Of a DNA stretch of 64,000 nt, positions 51,020 to 60,071 are shown one piece after another. The translations under genes were made by a program, and so were the position numbers. Each line of letters starts with the position of its first letter. Position 1 is the first letter of the stretch. The DNA lies in the NCBI RefSeq assembly GCF_020216065.1, contig NZ_JAIWNA010000009.1, positions 228,523 through 292,522 on the forward strand, read 5' to 3'. Under the pieces are notes generated by a model. That model was not told the DNA's origin. It did not search any database and was given only the letters and a program-made list of their open reading frames with translations. Source of the stretch: Nocardia rosealba. Lineage in GTDB: Bacteria > Actinomycetota > Actinomycetes > Mycobacteriales > Mycobacteriaceae.

Positions 51020-53905
51020 TCACTCGAGGTCGAGCGCGCTCAATTCGCCGCGCGACACCACGCCCAGTTTCGGATAGGCCTTGTACAGGTGATGCCCGAC
51101 CGTGCGATGACTCAGGAACAACCGGGCGGCGATCTCCCGATTCGACAGTCCTTGCGCGGCCAACCGGACGATCTGTGATTCCTGTGGAGTGAGCAGGCTC
51201 AACGGTCCGTCGTCGGCCCGGGCGGTTGTCCCCACACCCAGGGCGCTCAACTCGGTTCGGGCTCGGTCGAGCCAGGGCGCGGCACCGAGCCGATCGAAGA
51301 TGTCGGCACATTGTTCGAGTTGCGTGCGGGCATCGACTTTGCGTTTGTCCCGGCGGAGCCATTCGCCGTAGAGGAGGCGGGTCCTGGCCTCGTCGAAGGG
51401 GCGATTGCCGACGAGGGCGGTGCGGAAATGCGGTTCGGGGTCCTCGGCCAGCAGCGCCTGCCCACGTGCCGCCAACGCGCCGATCCACTGCTGCTCGGCA
51501 CGCTCCGACCACTCGATGAGCCTGGTCAGGGCCTCGTTTGCGCGGTCCGTCGCGCCGAGGCGGACGGCGACTTCGATCTGATCCGGCAGCGTGCGCAGGC
51601 CGATCACGTGGTGACGCGCGGGTTCGATCGTCATGTGTTCGAGTTCGGCCTGTGCCCGGTCGAGTTTGCCCTCGCCGAGCGCGAGCAGTCCCCGAGCCGC
51701 ATGGGCCCACGACGCCCCCACCGCCATCGGCCCGCCGAGCTGATCGGCTACCGCGTTCTCCGCCTCGGCGTGGCAGCGCTGTTCGTCACCGTGCAGCGCC
51801 GCCAGGTAGGCGAGGAAGGCATGCAGCTGGCTGACCCACTGCGCCTGCCCGATATCGCGGGCGATCCCCAACCCTTCCTCGGCGGCGACCCGGCTCTCCC
51901 GTGGCCGCCCACCGAACAGCTGGCATTCGGCACGAAAGAACAGCAGCGGTGCGAGCAGGGCGATGCGCCCCTGCTCCCGGCACTCGGCGATGAGTTCGGC
52001 GGCTACCTCGTCGACCTGGTCGTCCTGACCGACGACGAGCCCACTACCGCACAGCTGCACCAGGTCGGCGGGGTTGTCGGCGCCTGTGGCGCGCGCGGCG
52101 TCGACGACGGCGCGCAGGTCCGTGGTGCGCCTGCCCGACACCGAACCGGTCAGATAGCGCGCGATCGGGGTGGCCGGGTCGTCCTCCGCCAACCGCAACG
52201 TCGTCAGGAACCCGGCCACCTCGTCGAGCTCGGCAGGACCGAGATACCAGGCCGTGTGCACGGCCCTGGTGAGAATGCGGGCGGCGGTTCCCGGGTCGTC
52301 CGCGCGCGCCGCACGGGCCGCCGACATGAACCGACGATGCGCGGAACCCGGTGTACCCGAAGCGAACTCGGCTTGCGCACGCACCAGCTCGAGCCGCTGG
52401 CCGTACTCGCCACCACCATCCTGAGCGGCCGCGCGCTCGGCCAGCCGCGCAGCCTGCTCGCTGAGCCCGGCCTCGGTCGCCGTCTCGGCGGCCAGCACCA
52501 GCCGCCGCACCCGCGCCGCACTGTCGACGCTCAGCGCCGCCGCCCGGTCGTAGGCCGCGACCGCCCCGTGAAAACCCGTGCGGCGACGCGTCCGATCGGC
52601 GGTGTTCTCCAACGCGGTCGCGGCCTCCTCGTCGGGCCCTGTCGCCGCGCAAGCCAAATGCCAGGCCCGCAGATCGGCATCGTGGTCATCGGGGAGTGCC
52701 CGAGTACCAAGGTCGATCGATCCGTCGGTAGCGGTCGCCGAGCCGTGGGTGCCGGTCGTTGGGACCGCGGTGTCGGTTATCGGGCCGTGGGCACCGTTCG
52801 CCGAAGAGGTGATGACAGTCGTCGAGCTGCCGGTACCGGCGCCGTCGAGCCCAGTGGGCGAAGGCGCCGCGAGATCTCCTGCCACCGATGTATGCGCTGT
52901 CGGTGCGTAGGCGGCGGCGAGCGCGCGGTGGGCGGCGAGTCGCTGGGTCAATGCCGCACCCTGGTAGACCGCCGAGCGCAGTAGCGGGTGGCGCCAGGTG
53001 AGTCGTCCGGTGTCGAGGTCGATCATGTCCGCGTCCTGTGCCGGTTGCAGGTCCGGCAGTCCCGCACCGAGGGTGGTGGCGGCCTGCAGTACTCGCCCGA
53101 TGTCCGCCGTGCCCGCCGCGGCGGCGACCAGGAGAACGGTGCGCGTGGTGGCCGGGAGCCGGGCGATGCGGCTGTGGAAGGCCAGTTGCAGCCGCTGGGT
53201 CAGGGGGAGTGGGTTCGCCGCATCCACGTCGCCCGCACCGACAACCAACGGAAGTTCCAGCAGGGCAAGGGGATTCCCACCCGACTCGGTGAGCAAACGG
53301 TAGCGGGTGGCCGGTGGCAACCGGGTCGCGCCCGCATCGAGCAGTGCGGCGGCCGCCTCGGGCGCGAGACCGGACAGGGCGAGCTCCGGCAGCCCGGGCG
53401 CCGGGAAATCGCCAGGACCGGTGCGCGTGGCGAACAACATCACCACCCCCTCGGCATCGAGCCGGCGGGCCGCGAACAGCAGGGCGTCGGCGGTGGCCTG
53501 ATCCAGCCAGTGCGCGTCGTCGACGATGCACAGCAGCGGTCCGTCGGCGGCTTCCTCGGCCAACAGCGTCAGCACCGCGAGGCCGATGAGCATCCGGTCG
53601 GCCGGTGCGTGCTCGCCGAGGCCGAAGGCCGCCTCGAGTGCGTCGCGCTGGCGGGGCGGCAGCTGCCCGACCAGTTCCATGCCCGGTTTCACCAGTAGAT
53701 GCAGTGCGGCGAAGGGCAATTCGGCCTCGGATTCGATACCCGCGCTTCGCACCGTCGGAAGCCCCTGCGCCGCAGCATAATCCAGCAGAGCCGACTTCCC
53801 GATGCCTGCCTCACCGCGGATCACGAGGGCCGCGCTGCGCCCGGCACGCGCATCGGCGAGCAGGTCGTCGAGCATGGCCTGTTCGGCGTCGCGTCCGTGC
53901 AGCAT
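51020..53905 (-). CDS. LAL-type (large ATP-binding LuxR) transcriptional regulator
   Basis: 961 residues. N-terminal AAA/STAND ATPase (Walker A GEAGIGKS at 31-38, Walker B LLCIVDD at 124-130), a TPR-like middle, and a C-terminal LuxR helix-turn-helix (about 900-955, LTPQESQIVRLAAQGLSNREIAARLF). An unusual 70-residue Ser/Thr/Gly/Ala-rich low-complexity insert (about 336-405) sits between the ATPase and TPR-like regions, where relatives have a short linker. It is divergent from a SnoaL-like/small membrane pair, with a palindrome just before its ATG. Target genes are not known. Confidence 0.9.
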   Translation of the reverse strand: MLHGRDAEQAMLDDLLADARAGRSAALVIRGEAGIGKSALLDYAAAQGLPTVRSAGIESEAELPFAALHLLVKPGMELVGQLPPRQRDALEAAFGLGEHAPADRMLIGLAVLTLLAEEAADGPLLCIVDDAHWLDQATADALLFAARRLDAEGVVMLFATRTGPGDFPAPGLPELALSGLAPEAAAALLDAGATRLPPATRYRLLTESGGNPLALLELPLVVGAGDVDAANPLPLTQRLQLAFHSRIARLPATTRTVLLVAAAAGTADIGRVLQAATTLGAGLPDLQPAQDADMIDLDTGRLTWRHPLLRSAVYQGAALTQRLAAHRALAAAYAPTAHTSVAGDLAAPSPTGLDGAGTGSSTTVITSSANGAHGPITDTAVPTTGTHGSATATDGSIDLGTRALPDDHDADLRAWHLACAATGPDEEAATALENTADRTRRRTGFHGAVAAYDRAAALSVDSAARVRRLVLAAETATEAGLSEQAARLAERAAAQDGGGEYGQRLELVRAQAEFASGTPGSAHRRFMSAARAARADDPGTAARILTRAVHTAWYLGPAELDEVAGFLTTLRLAEDDPATPIARYLTGSVSGRRTTDLRAVVDAARATGADNPADLVQLCGSGLVVGQDDQVDEVAAELIAECREQGRIALLAPLLFFRAECQLFGGRPRESRVAAEEGLGIARDIGQAQWVSQLHAFLAYLAALHGDEQRCHAEAENAVADQLGGPMAVGASWAHAARGLLALGEGKLDRAQAELEHMTIEPARHHVIGLRTLPDQIEVAVRLGATDRANEALTRLIEWSERAEQQWIGALAARGQALLAEDPEPHFRTALVGNRPFDEARTRLLYGEWLRRDKRKVDARTQLEQCADIFDRLGAAPWLDRARTELSALGVGTTARADDGPLSLLTPQESQIVRLAAQGLSNREIAARLFLSHRTVGHHLYKAYPKLGVVSRGELSALDLE

Positions 53906-53917
53906 GTGCTCAACCGT

Positions 53918-53934
53918 ATCGCCGTACCGGCGAT
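53918..53934. promoter_or_regulatory. Palindrome at the LAL regulator start
   Basis: ATCGCCG-TAC-CGGCGAT, perfect 7-bp arms with a 3-nt spacer, lies 13 nt from the regulator's start codon and faces the divergent SnoaL-like gene. It could be an autoregulatory or neighbour operator. A weaker GGCGA-N5-TCGCC follows near 53958. Confidence 0.45.
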
Positions 53935-54062
53935 GACAGTAGCCGCGTCGCGAAAGTACCTATAGGCGACTGATTCGCCGACCCCCACTCAGCCCATAAC
54001 GTTGGTGTCATCGCAGAAACAACGAGCGAAACACCAGCTCAGAGACTATTTCGGAGGTCGAG

Positions 54063-54419
54063 ATGAACACCGTCGTCGCGCAGTACCTGGAAGCCTGGAA
54101 CACCCGCGAGCCCGGCGCCCGCCGCTCCGCGGTAGCCCGGCTGTTCACCCCGCAGGTCGGCTACGTCGACCCGATGGTCGCGGTGAACGGACACGCCGAA
54201 CTCGAAGCCGCCATCGCCGGCGTGCAGACCCAGTTCCCCGACTGGACCTTCCGGCTGGCCGGCCCGGTCGACGCCCACCACGACCAGGTCCGCTTCACCT
54301 GGGGTCTCGGCCCCGCCGACGGTGACGCCGTGGTGATCGGCTTCGACGTCGCCGTCCTCGTCGACGGTCGCATCGACCGCGTCTACGGCTTCCTCGACCA
54401 CGTTCCCGCCGCCGCCTGA
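54063..54419 (+). CDS. SnoaL-like (NTF2-fold) protein
   Basis: 118 residues with the cone-shaped NTF2 fold typical of SnoaL-like polyketide cyclases and isomerases: VVAQYLEAWNTREP...LFTPQVGYVDPM, then a DGRIDRVYGFLDHVP tail. It has no recognisable catalytic signature for a specific reaction. ATG at 54063 follows TCGGAGGT. Divergent from the LAL regulator, and 28 bp before the next gene, so probably co-transcribed with it. Confidence 0.82.
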   Translation: MNTVVAQYLEAWNTREPGARRSAVARLFTPQVGYVDPMVAVNGHAELEAAIAGVQTQFPDWTFRLAGPVDAHHDQVRFTWGLGPADGDAVVIGFDVAVLVDGRIDRVYGFLDHVPAAA

Positions 54420-54447
54420 AACCCCTTCACACACCAGGAGATCCGCC

Positions 54448-54864
54448 ATGACCACCGCCACCCGCCCCGGCCGTCTGTCCACCCTGCTCACCTCCGGGGA
54501 GAACCTGCTCCGCCTGTCGCTGCGCACCGATGCCGTCGTCACCGGCGCCAACGGCATCGCCTATCTCGCCCTCGCGGTTCCGCTCGAGCGTCTGCTCGGC
54601 CTCGACACCACCGCGAGCCTGGCGATCGGCGCCTTCCTCACCGCCTACGGCCTGGCCGTCGCCGTCATCGGTGCCAGGTCGCCGATCAACCGGACCGCCG
54701 CGGCCGGTGTCGCGATCGGCAACGCCGCCTGGGTGCTGGCCAGCCTCGCCGCGGTGGTCACGGGGGCACTGAACCTCACGACTGTCGGCGCGGTCTGGGC
54801 CGTGATGCAGGCGATGACGGTCGGCGCCTTCGCCGCACTGCAGTACCTGGGCCTGCGACGCTGA
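54448..54864 (+). CDS. Small four-helix membrane protein, unknown function
   Basis: 138 residues with about four hydrophobic helices (about 28-48, 55-75, 85-105, 112-132) and polar N-terminus. The start is ATG with AGGAG 7 nt upstream. It follows the SnoaL-like gene by 28 bp. The pair is divergent from the LAL regulator and may be its local target. No family recognised. Confidence 0.78.
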   Translation: MTTATRPGRLSTLLTSGENLLRLSLRTDAVVTGANGIAYLALAVPLERLLGLDTTASLAIGAFLTAYGLAVAVIGARSPINRTAAAGVAIGNAAWVLASLAAVVTGALNLTTVGAVWAVMQAMTVGAFAALQYLGLRR

Positions 54865-54869
54865 ACCGG

Positions 54870-54897
54870 ACGCGGGACCGCCGAGGCGGTCCCGCGT
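54870..54897. terminator. Strong bidirectional hairpin terminator
   Basis: A perfect 13-bp inverted repeat with only two bases between arms (54870-54882 and 54885-54897), followed by TTTCT. It separates the membrane protein (plus) from treY (minus) and lies at one proposed end of the treZ inversion. Confidence 0.8.
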
Positions 54898-54900
54898 TTC

Positions 54901-57321
54901 TCAGCGCACCAGCAGCGCGACCGGTAACCGGGTGAACAACGTGTCGAGCCGCACGGTGCCCGAATAGGTGTTGCCGGTCAACCTGTCGGTCCAGGTGCCT
55001 TCGGGCAGGGGCAAGGTGGTGTCGGTCCACCCCGTCGCGGCCAATCCGACCGAATGCCGGGTGGCCGCGACGATCACCTCGGGCGATTCCCCGGCGGGCC
55101 CGCGCCCGTAGGCGACGAGCCGGTGCGCGTGCTCGCCGACCGCGTAGAACGGCCGATACATCCCGCCGACGAAGCATTCCGGCCGCTCCCGCCGCAACCA
55201 CAGCGCGTAGGCGACCACCCACATCTTCGCCGCGCCCGTGGTGTCCAGAGTCGGTGTGTCGGTGAGGGATTGGAGCATTCCCGCTCGCACCGCGAAGTTC
55301 ACCGGTCGCCGGTTGTCGGGGTCGACCAGCGAGTCCTCCCACACCTCGGTGCCCTGATAGATATCCGGGATCCCCGGTGCGCACAGCTGCAGCAGCTTCT
55401 GCGACACCGCGTCCGACCAGGCATGCGGTGCCAGCTCGTGCGCCAGATCGCCGATCCCGGTGCCGACCGGCCCGTCGATCACCGCGTCGAGCCAGGCGTG
55501 CACCGTCGACTCGAACTGCGCGTCGGGTTCCTCCCACGACGTCTTGGTCCCGGCCTCCCGGATCGACTTCTCCGCGAACAGATGCAACCGATCACGCAGC
55601 CCCGGCACCGACGACGCGGGCCGCCCGTCGGCGGGCCACACCCCGAACATGTTCTGCAACAGGAACAGTGCCGTGGCACCGTCGGGCGCCGGGGTGGTTT
55701 CGAGCCAGCCACGCACCCGCTCCGACCAGAGCTCGGCCACCTGCGAGAGCACGCCGATCCGGGCGCGCACATCCTCACCGCGCTTGGTGTCGTGCGTCGA
55801 CAGTGTGGTCATGGTCGCCGGCCAGCGCTGCGCGCGCTCACTGTTGGACAGGTGGAAATCGTTGACCGAATGGCCGAACCGCGCCGGGTTCCCACCCACT
55901 TCCTGCAGTGACACCAACCGCGCACCCTGATAGAACATGGTGTCCTCCACCGCTTTCGCGGTGATCGCCCCACACACCTGGTTGAACCGCGTCGCCGCCT
56001 CCCCGCCGACAGCCAGCGCCGTCACCAGCACCGACAGCGGCGCCGTGAGTTCGGCGTTGCGCTTCTCCACCTCCGCGACCACCGCCGCGGTCATCCCGGC
56101 CAGCGGTGCGTAATCCACCCGGTACACGGGCATGAACGCCAGCACCTCGATGGTTGCGTTGCTCACGGCAAGGGTGTCGAAACTGCCCGCGTTGCCGTCG
56201 CGTTTGATCGCGGCGACCAGCCGCCGGATCTCCGGTGCCAGAATGGTTTCGGCGACCGCCCGTTTGATCCGGTGCTCGGTCTCGCCGAACCAGGCGCGAT
56301 CGCTGCCGTGCCCGGCCACCTGTTGTGACAGCTCGGTGAGCGCGGGTTCACCGGCCGGATCGATGAGCACCCCGCCCACGTCGGCCAGTGCGTCGTACCC
56401 CGTGGTGCCGTCGATCGGCAGGGTGGCGTCGAGCGGTTCACGATTGGCGAGGATCTTCTCGACCAGCAGCAACCGCTTGGGCCCGATCAGGCGACGCAAA
56501 CGTGTGAGATAAGCACTGGGATAGGCCAACCCATCCGGGTGATCCACCCGGACACCGTCGATCAGGTCGTGTTCGCACCAGGCGGCCAGTTCCCGGTGCG
56601 TCGCCTCGAACACCTCCGGGTCCTCCTGGCGGACGGCGGCCAGGCTGTTCACCGCGAAGAACCGTCGATAGGTGCACACCCCGGCCTTCCAGCTCACCAG
56701 CCGGTAGTGCTGGCGGTCGTGGATGCGCAGCGCATTGTCACCGTCGGTGCCGGGTGCGATCGGGAACCGCAGATCGTGCAGCGCGAGCATCGGCTCGGGA
56801 CCGGATCGGTCGACGGTGAGCGCGGCCGGATCGTTCTCGTTCTGCAGCACCGGCAGCGCCAGCCGCCCGCCCGCACCGTTGCTCGGACTCCAGTCGATGT
56901 CGAAGTACCTCGCGTACGGCGACTTCCGGCCCAGCCGCAGCACATCCCACCACCACGGATTCTGCTGCGGATCCCCGACTCCGACGTGGTTGGGCACCAG
57001 ATCGACGATCAAACCCATTCCGCGACTGCGCACTTCGTCCGACAGCGCTTTGAGTCCCGCGGGCCCACCGAGTGCCGCCGACACCGTCGTCGGATCGGTG
57101 ACGTCGTACCCGTGCGTCGACCCATGTGCCGCGGTGAGGATCGGGGACAGGTACAGATGCGAAATCCCCAGCTGCTGCAGGTATTCGGCAATGGCCCGGG
57201 CATCGCCGAACGTGAGCGCGTCGGGACGCAACTGGAGGCGGTAGGTGCTGCGCACCGTGCTCGGGCGGATCGGCGCGCGGTGCAGCCGGGTCAGGGGATC
57301 GGTCACGTAGGTCTCGGTCAT
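54901..57321 (-). CDS. treY: Malto-oligosyltrehalose synthase
   Basis: Converts the reducing end of maltodextrins to an alpha-1,1 link, forming maltooligosyl-trehalose. 806 residues of GH13: STYRLQL near the N-terminus, ILTAAHGSTHGYDVTDPTTV near 50-70, IVDLVPNHVGV, GVRVDHPDGL (nucleophile) and LLVEKIL. ATG at 57321 (MTETYVTDPL) is 7 bp after the treX stop on the same strand; the longer frame overlapping treX is rejected. TreZ, its product's hydrolase, lies 9.6 kb away on the other strand. Confidence 0.93.
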   Translation of the reverse strand: MTETYVTDPLTRLHRAPIRPSTVRSTYRLQLRPDALTFGDARAIAEYLQQLGISHLYLSPILTAAHGSTHGYDVTDPTTVSAALGGPAGLKALSDEVRSRGMGLIVDLVPNHVGVGDPQQNPWWWDVLRLGRKSPYARYFDIDWSPSNGAGGRLALPVLQNENDPAALTVDRSGPEPMLALHDLRFPIAPGTDGDNALRIHDRQHYRLVSWKAGVCTYRRFFAVNSLAAVRQEDPEVFEATHRELAAWCEHDLIDGVRVDHPDGLAYPSAYLTRLRRLIGPKRLLLVEKILANREPLDATLPIDGTTGYDALADVGGVLIDPAGEPALTELSQQVAGHGSDRAWFGETEHRIKRAVAETILAPEIRRLVAAIKRDGNAGSFDTLAVSNATIEVLAFMPVYRVDYAPLAGMTAAVVAEVEKRNAELTAPLSVLVTALAVGGEAATRFNQVCGAITAKAVEDTMFYQGARLVSLQEVGGNPARFGHSVNDFHLSNSERAQRWPATMTTLSTHDTKRGEDVRARIGVLSQVAELWSERVRGWLETTPAPDGATALFLLQNMFGVWPADGRPASSVPGLRDRLHLFAEKSIREAGTKTSWEEPDAQFESTVHAWLDAVIDGPVGTGIGDLAHELAPHAWSDAVSQKLLQLCAPGIPDIYQGTEVWEDSLVDPDNRRPVNFAVRAGMLQSLTDTPTLDTTGAAKMWVVAYALWLRRERPECFVGGMYRPFYAVGEHAHRLVAYGRGPAGESPEVIVAATRHSVGLAATGWTDTTLPLPEGTWTDRLTGNTYSGTVRLDTLFTRLPVALLVR

Positions 57322-57328
57322 CGTCTCG

Positions 57329-59449
57329 CTAGGCGGTTCGGCGCAATACGAGCAGGCAGCGGCTGGGAACGGGCAGCACCGACGCCGCCGCATGAACTGC
57401 TTCGGCGGCACCGGTGGGGGTCGAACAATCCAGGGCGAGCGCCCATTCGGCACCGAACTCCGGCTCGGGCAGCACGAAATCGAGCGCTTCGTCGTGCGCA
57501 TTGAAGCACAGCAGGAACGAGTCGTCGCTGATCCGTTCCCCGCGCGGGCCGGGCTCGGGAATGCCGTCGCCGTCGAGCAGCACGGCGAGGGATTTGCCGA
57601 ATCCGCTGTGCCAGTCGTCGGTGGTCATCTCCGCCCCGGCGGGCGTGAACCAGGCGATCTCGCGGCGATGCCCCTCGCCGTCGGCCGGGCCAGGGGCGAG
57701 GAAGCGGCGACGCCGGAAGATCGGATGCTCGGTACGCAACGCGATCACCGAGCGGGTGAATTCGATCAGGTCCGCGTTCTTCTGCGCCAGCGACCAATCC
57801 ATCCACGCCAGCGGCGAGTCCTGGCAGTACACATTGTTGTTGCCGAGCTGGGTGCGGCCCATCTCGTCACCGTGGGCCAGCATCGGCGTGCCCTGGCTCA
57901 GGATCAGCGTCGCCAGCAGATTGCGCTGCTGACGCGCCCGCAGTGCCTCCACCTCGGGGTCGTCGGTCGGTCCTTCGACACCGCAGTTCCACGAGCGGTT
58001 GTGGCTTTCGCCGTCGCGGTTGTCCTCGCCGTTGGCCTCGTTGTGTTTCTCGTTGTAGGACACGAGGTCCCGCAAGGTGAATCCGTCGTGCGCGGTGACG
58101 AAGTTGATGCTCGCGCCGGGCCGTCGCCCGGTCGGCTCGTACAGATCCGACGACCCGGTGAGCCGGGAGGCGAACTCACCCAATGTCGCCGGTTCGCCGC
58201 GCCAATAATCGCGCACCGTATCGCGGTACTTGCCGTTCCACTCCGTCCACAGGCTGGGAAAGTTGCCAACCTGATAACCGCCCTCGCCCACATCCCACGG
58301 CTCGGCGATGAGCTTCACCTGACTCACCACCGGATCCTGGTGCACGAGATCGAAGAATGCGGAAAGCCGGTCCACATCGTGCAATTCGCGCGCGAGCGTC
58401 GCGGCGAGGTCGAAGCGGAAGCCGTCGACGTGCATATCGAGAATCCAGTAGCGCAGCGAATCCATGATGAGTTGCAGAGTGTGCGGATGACGCACATTGA
58501 GACTGTTGCCGGTGCCGGTGAAATCCTTGTAGTGCTCGGGGTTGTCGTCGTCGAGCCGGTAGTAGGCGGCATTGTCGATACCGCGCAGGCTCAGGATCGG
58601 CCCCAGATGATTGCCCTCGCCGGTGTGGTTGTAGACCACATCGAGAATCACCTCGATGCCCTCGGCGTGCATCGCCCGCACCATCGCCTTGAACTCGGCG
58701 ACCGCGGCGTCCCCGGTGCGGCGGGAGGCGTACTCGTTGTGCGGGGCCAGATACCCGATGCTGTTGTAGCCCCAGTAGTTTCGCAGCCCCTGATCGGTGA
58801 GCACGTGATCGTGGAAGAACTGATGCACCGGCATGAGTTCGATCGCCGTGACACCGAGCGCTTTCAGATGCCCGATGATCGCCGGATGTGCCAGCCCCGC
58901 ATAGGTGCCGCGTAGTTCGTCGGGGATGTCGGGGTGCGTCATGGTCATGCCCTTGACGTGCGCCTCGTAGATCACCGTCTCGTGGTACGGCCGATTCGGC
59001 GGCCGGTCGTTGCCCCAATCGAAGAAGGGGTTGATGACCACCCCGGTCATGGTGTGGCCCAGCGAATCCAGGCCGTAGGTATAGAGCGAGGGGTCGTTGA
59101 CGAACTCGCCGTCGAAGGCCTTGCCGTACGGGTCGAGCAGCAGTTTGCCCGGATCGCAGCGCAGCCCCAGCTCGGGCTCGTAGGGCCCGTGGACGCGGAA
59201 CCCGTAGCGCTGACCGGGAACGACCGACGGCAGATAGGCGTGCCAGACGTAACCGTCCACCTCGTCCAGATCCACCCGCGTCTCGGACCCGTCCTCGCCG
59301 ATCAGGCACAGCTCCACCCGGGTGGCCACCTCGGAGAACACCGAGAAGTTCGTGCCCCCGCCGTCGTAGGTGGCACCGAGCGGGTAAGCCGTGCCCGGCC
59401 ACACGCTCAACGGCGTCACCTCACCAGTCCGGTCGTTGGGGCTCGACAT
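57329..59449 (-). CDS. treX: Glycogen debranching enzyme (TreX/GlgX)
   Basis: Removes alpha-1,6 branches from glycogen-derived oligosaccharides to supply linear substrates to TreY. 706 residues: CBM48-like N-terminal domain, then a GH13 isoamylase-type barrel with IEVILDVVYNHTGEG, FRFDLAATLAREL (nucleophile), LIAEPWDVGEGGYQVG and FVTAHDGFT. The length and motifs match mycobacterial TreX. It is the promoter-proximal gene of treX-treY (7 bp apart). Confidence 0.94.
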   Translation of the reverse strand: MSSPNDRTGEVTPLSVWPGTAYPLGATYDGGGTNFSVFSEVATRVELCLIGEDGSETRVDLDEVDGYVWHAYLPSVVPGQRYGFRVHGPYEPELGLRCDPGKLLLDPYGKAFDGEFVNDPSLYTYGLDSLGHTMTGVVINPFFDWGNDRPPNRPYHETVIYEAHVKGMTMTHPDIPDELRGTYAGLAHPAIIGHLKALGVTAIELMPVHQFFHDHVLTDQGLRNYWGYNSIGYLAPHNEYASRRTGDAAVAEFKAMVRAMHAEGIEVILDVVYNHTGEGNHLGPILSLRGIDNAAYYRLDDDNPEHYKDFTGTGNSLNVRHPHTLQLIMDSLRYWILDMHVDGFRFDLAATLARELHDVDRLSAFFDLVHQDPVVSQVKLIAEPWDVGEGGYQVGNFPSLWTEWNGKYRDTVRDYWRGEPATLGEFASRLTGSSDLYEPTGRRPGASINFVTAHDGFTLRDLVSYNEKHNEANGEDNRDGESHNRSWNCGVEGPTDDPEVEALRARQQRNLLATLILSQGTPMLAHGDEMGRTQLGNNNVYCQDSPLAWMDWSLAQKNADLIEFTRSVIALRTEHPIFRRRRFLAPGPADGEGHRREIAWFTPAGAEMTTDDWHSGFGKSLAVLLDGDGIPEPGPRGERISDDSFLLCFNAHDEALDFVLPEPEFGAEWALALDCSTPTGAAEAVHAAASVLPVPSRCLLVLRRTA

Positions 59450-59506
59450 GCTACGACAGTAAAGGAATCCGCGTGCTGACCGCGCGTGCTCGCGCTGGGT
59501 GCTGCG

Positions 59507-60043
59507 TCACCCCGCCATCAGCCGCCGCGCGTAGCCCGTGCGCCGGGCCAGCGCGGCGAGCCCGCCGAAAACCCACCGTTGCAGCAGCGCGGGCGGACCA
59601 GCCAGGTAGCCGTCCTGGTACTCCCACAGCAGCGCGAGCGCCAGCGGGTTGCGGGGCAATCGCTGCTCGGTGGTCTTGTTCGCGTTGTCCAGCCCACTCC
59701 AGAACTCGAACATCTCCCAGTGCCGCAACGGCGGGCGGATCACGTGGTCCATCACCGTGCCCTCGGCCTCGTTCCAGAATTCGTGCACGGCACGCGGCGG
59801 CGCGGTGACGGTGTCGCCCGGTCCGGCGACGATGTCGGCGCCATCGATGCGGAAGCGCACCCGCCCGCTCCGGATCGTCCACGTCTCGCTGATCTCGGGA
59901 TGCCAGTGCGGGCCCGCCTGCCTGCCGGTGCGTGGCAGCTCGTGCTCGAGCCGGAGGTAGGCGCCGTGCTCGTCGGCGCCGCGGTCGACGAGCGTGACCC
60001 GATGCCCGTTGCGGAAGGTGAGGACGGTGCCGGTGCGTGCCAT
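59507..60043 (-). CDS. Cupin-domain protein
   Basis: 178 residues. A cupin beta-barrel in the first 95 residues carries PHWHPEISETW (metal-binding histidines) and the second motif PGDTVTAPPRAVHEF. The C-terminal half (about 95-178) is Trp/Leu-rich and resembles no enzyme I know. The ATG at 60043 is 6 nt after TATATC read on the minus strand, suggesting a leaderless mRNA. Divergent from a MarR gene over a shared palindrome, so it is the likely MarR target. Confidence 0.82.
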   Translation of the reverse strand: MARTGTVLTFRNGHRVTLVDRGADEHGAYLRLEHELPRTGRQAGPHWHPEISETWTIRSGRVRFRIDGADIVAGPGDTVTAPPRAVHEFWNEAEGTVMDHVIRPPLRHWEMFEFWSGLDNANKTTEQRLPRNPLALALLWEYQDGYLAGPPALLQRWVFGGLAALARRTGYARRLMAG

Positions 60044-60050
60044 AACCAAG

Positions 60051-60071
60051 ATATAAAGGTAACCTTCCTAT
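60051..60071. promoter_or_regulatory. Palindromic operator between cupin and MarR genes
   Basis: A 21-bp imperfect palindrome ATA-N2-AAGGT-A-ACCTT-N2-TAT ends directly at the MarR start codon (60072) and covers the cupin -10 region. It is AT-rich in a GC-rich background and sized as for MarR dimers. Confidence 0.75.
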
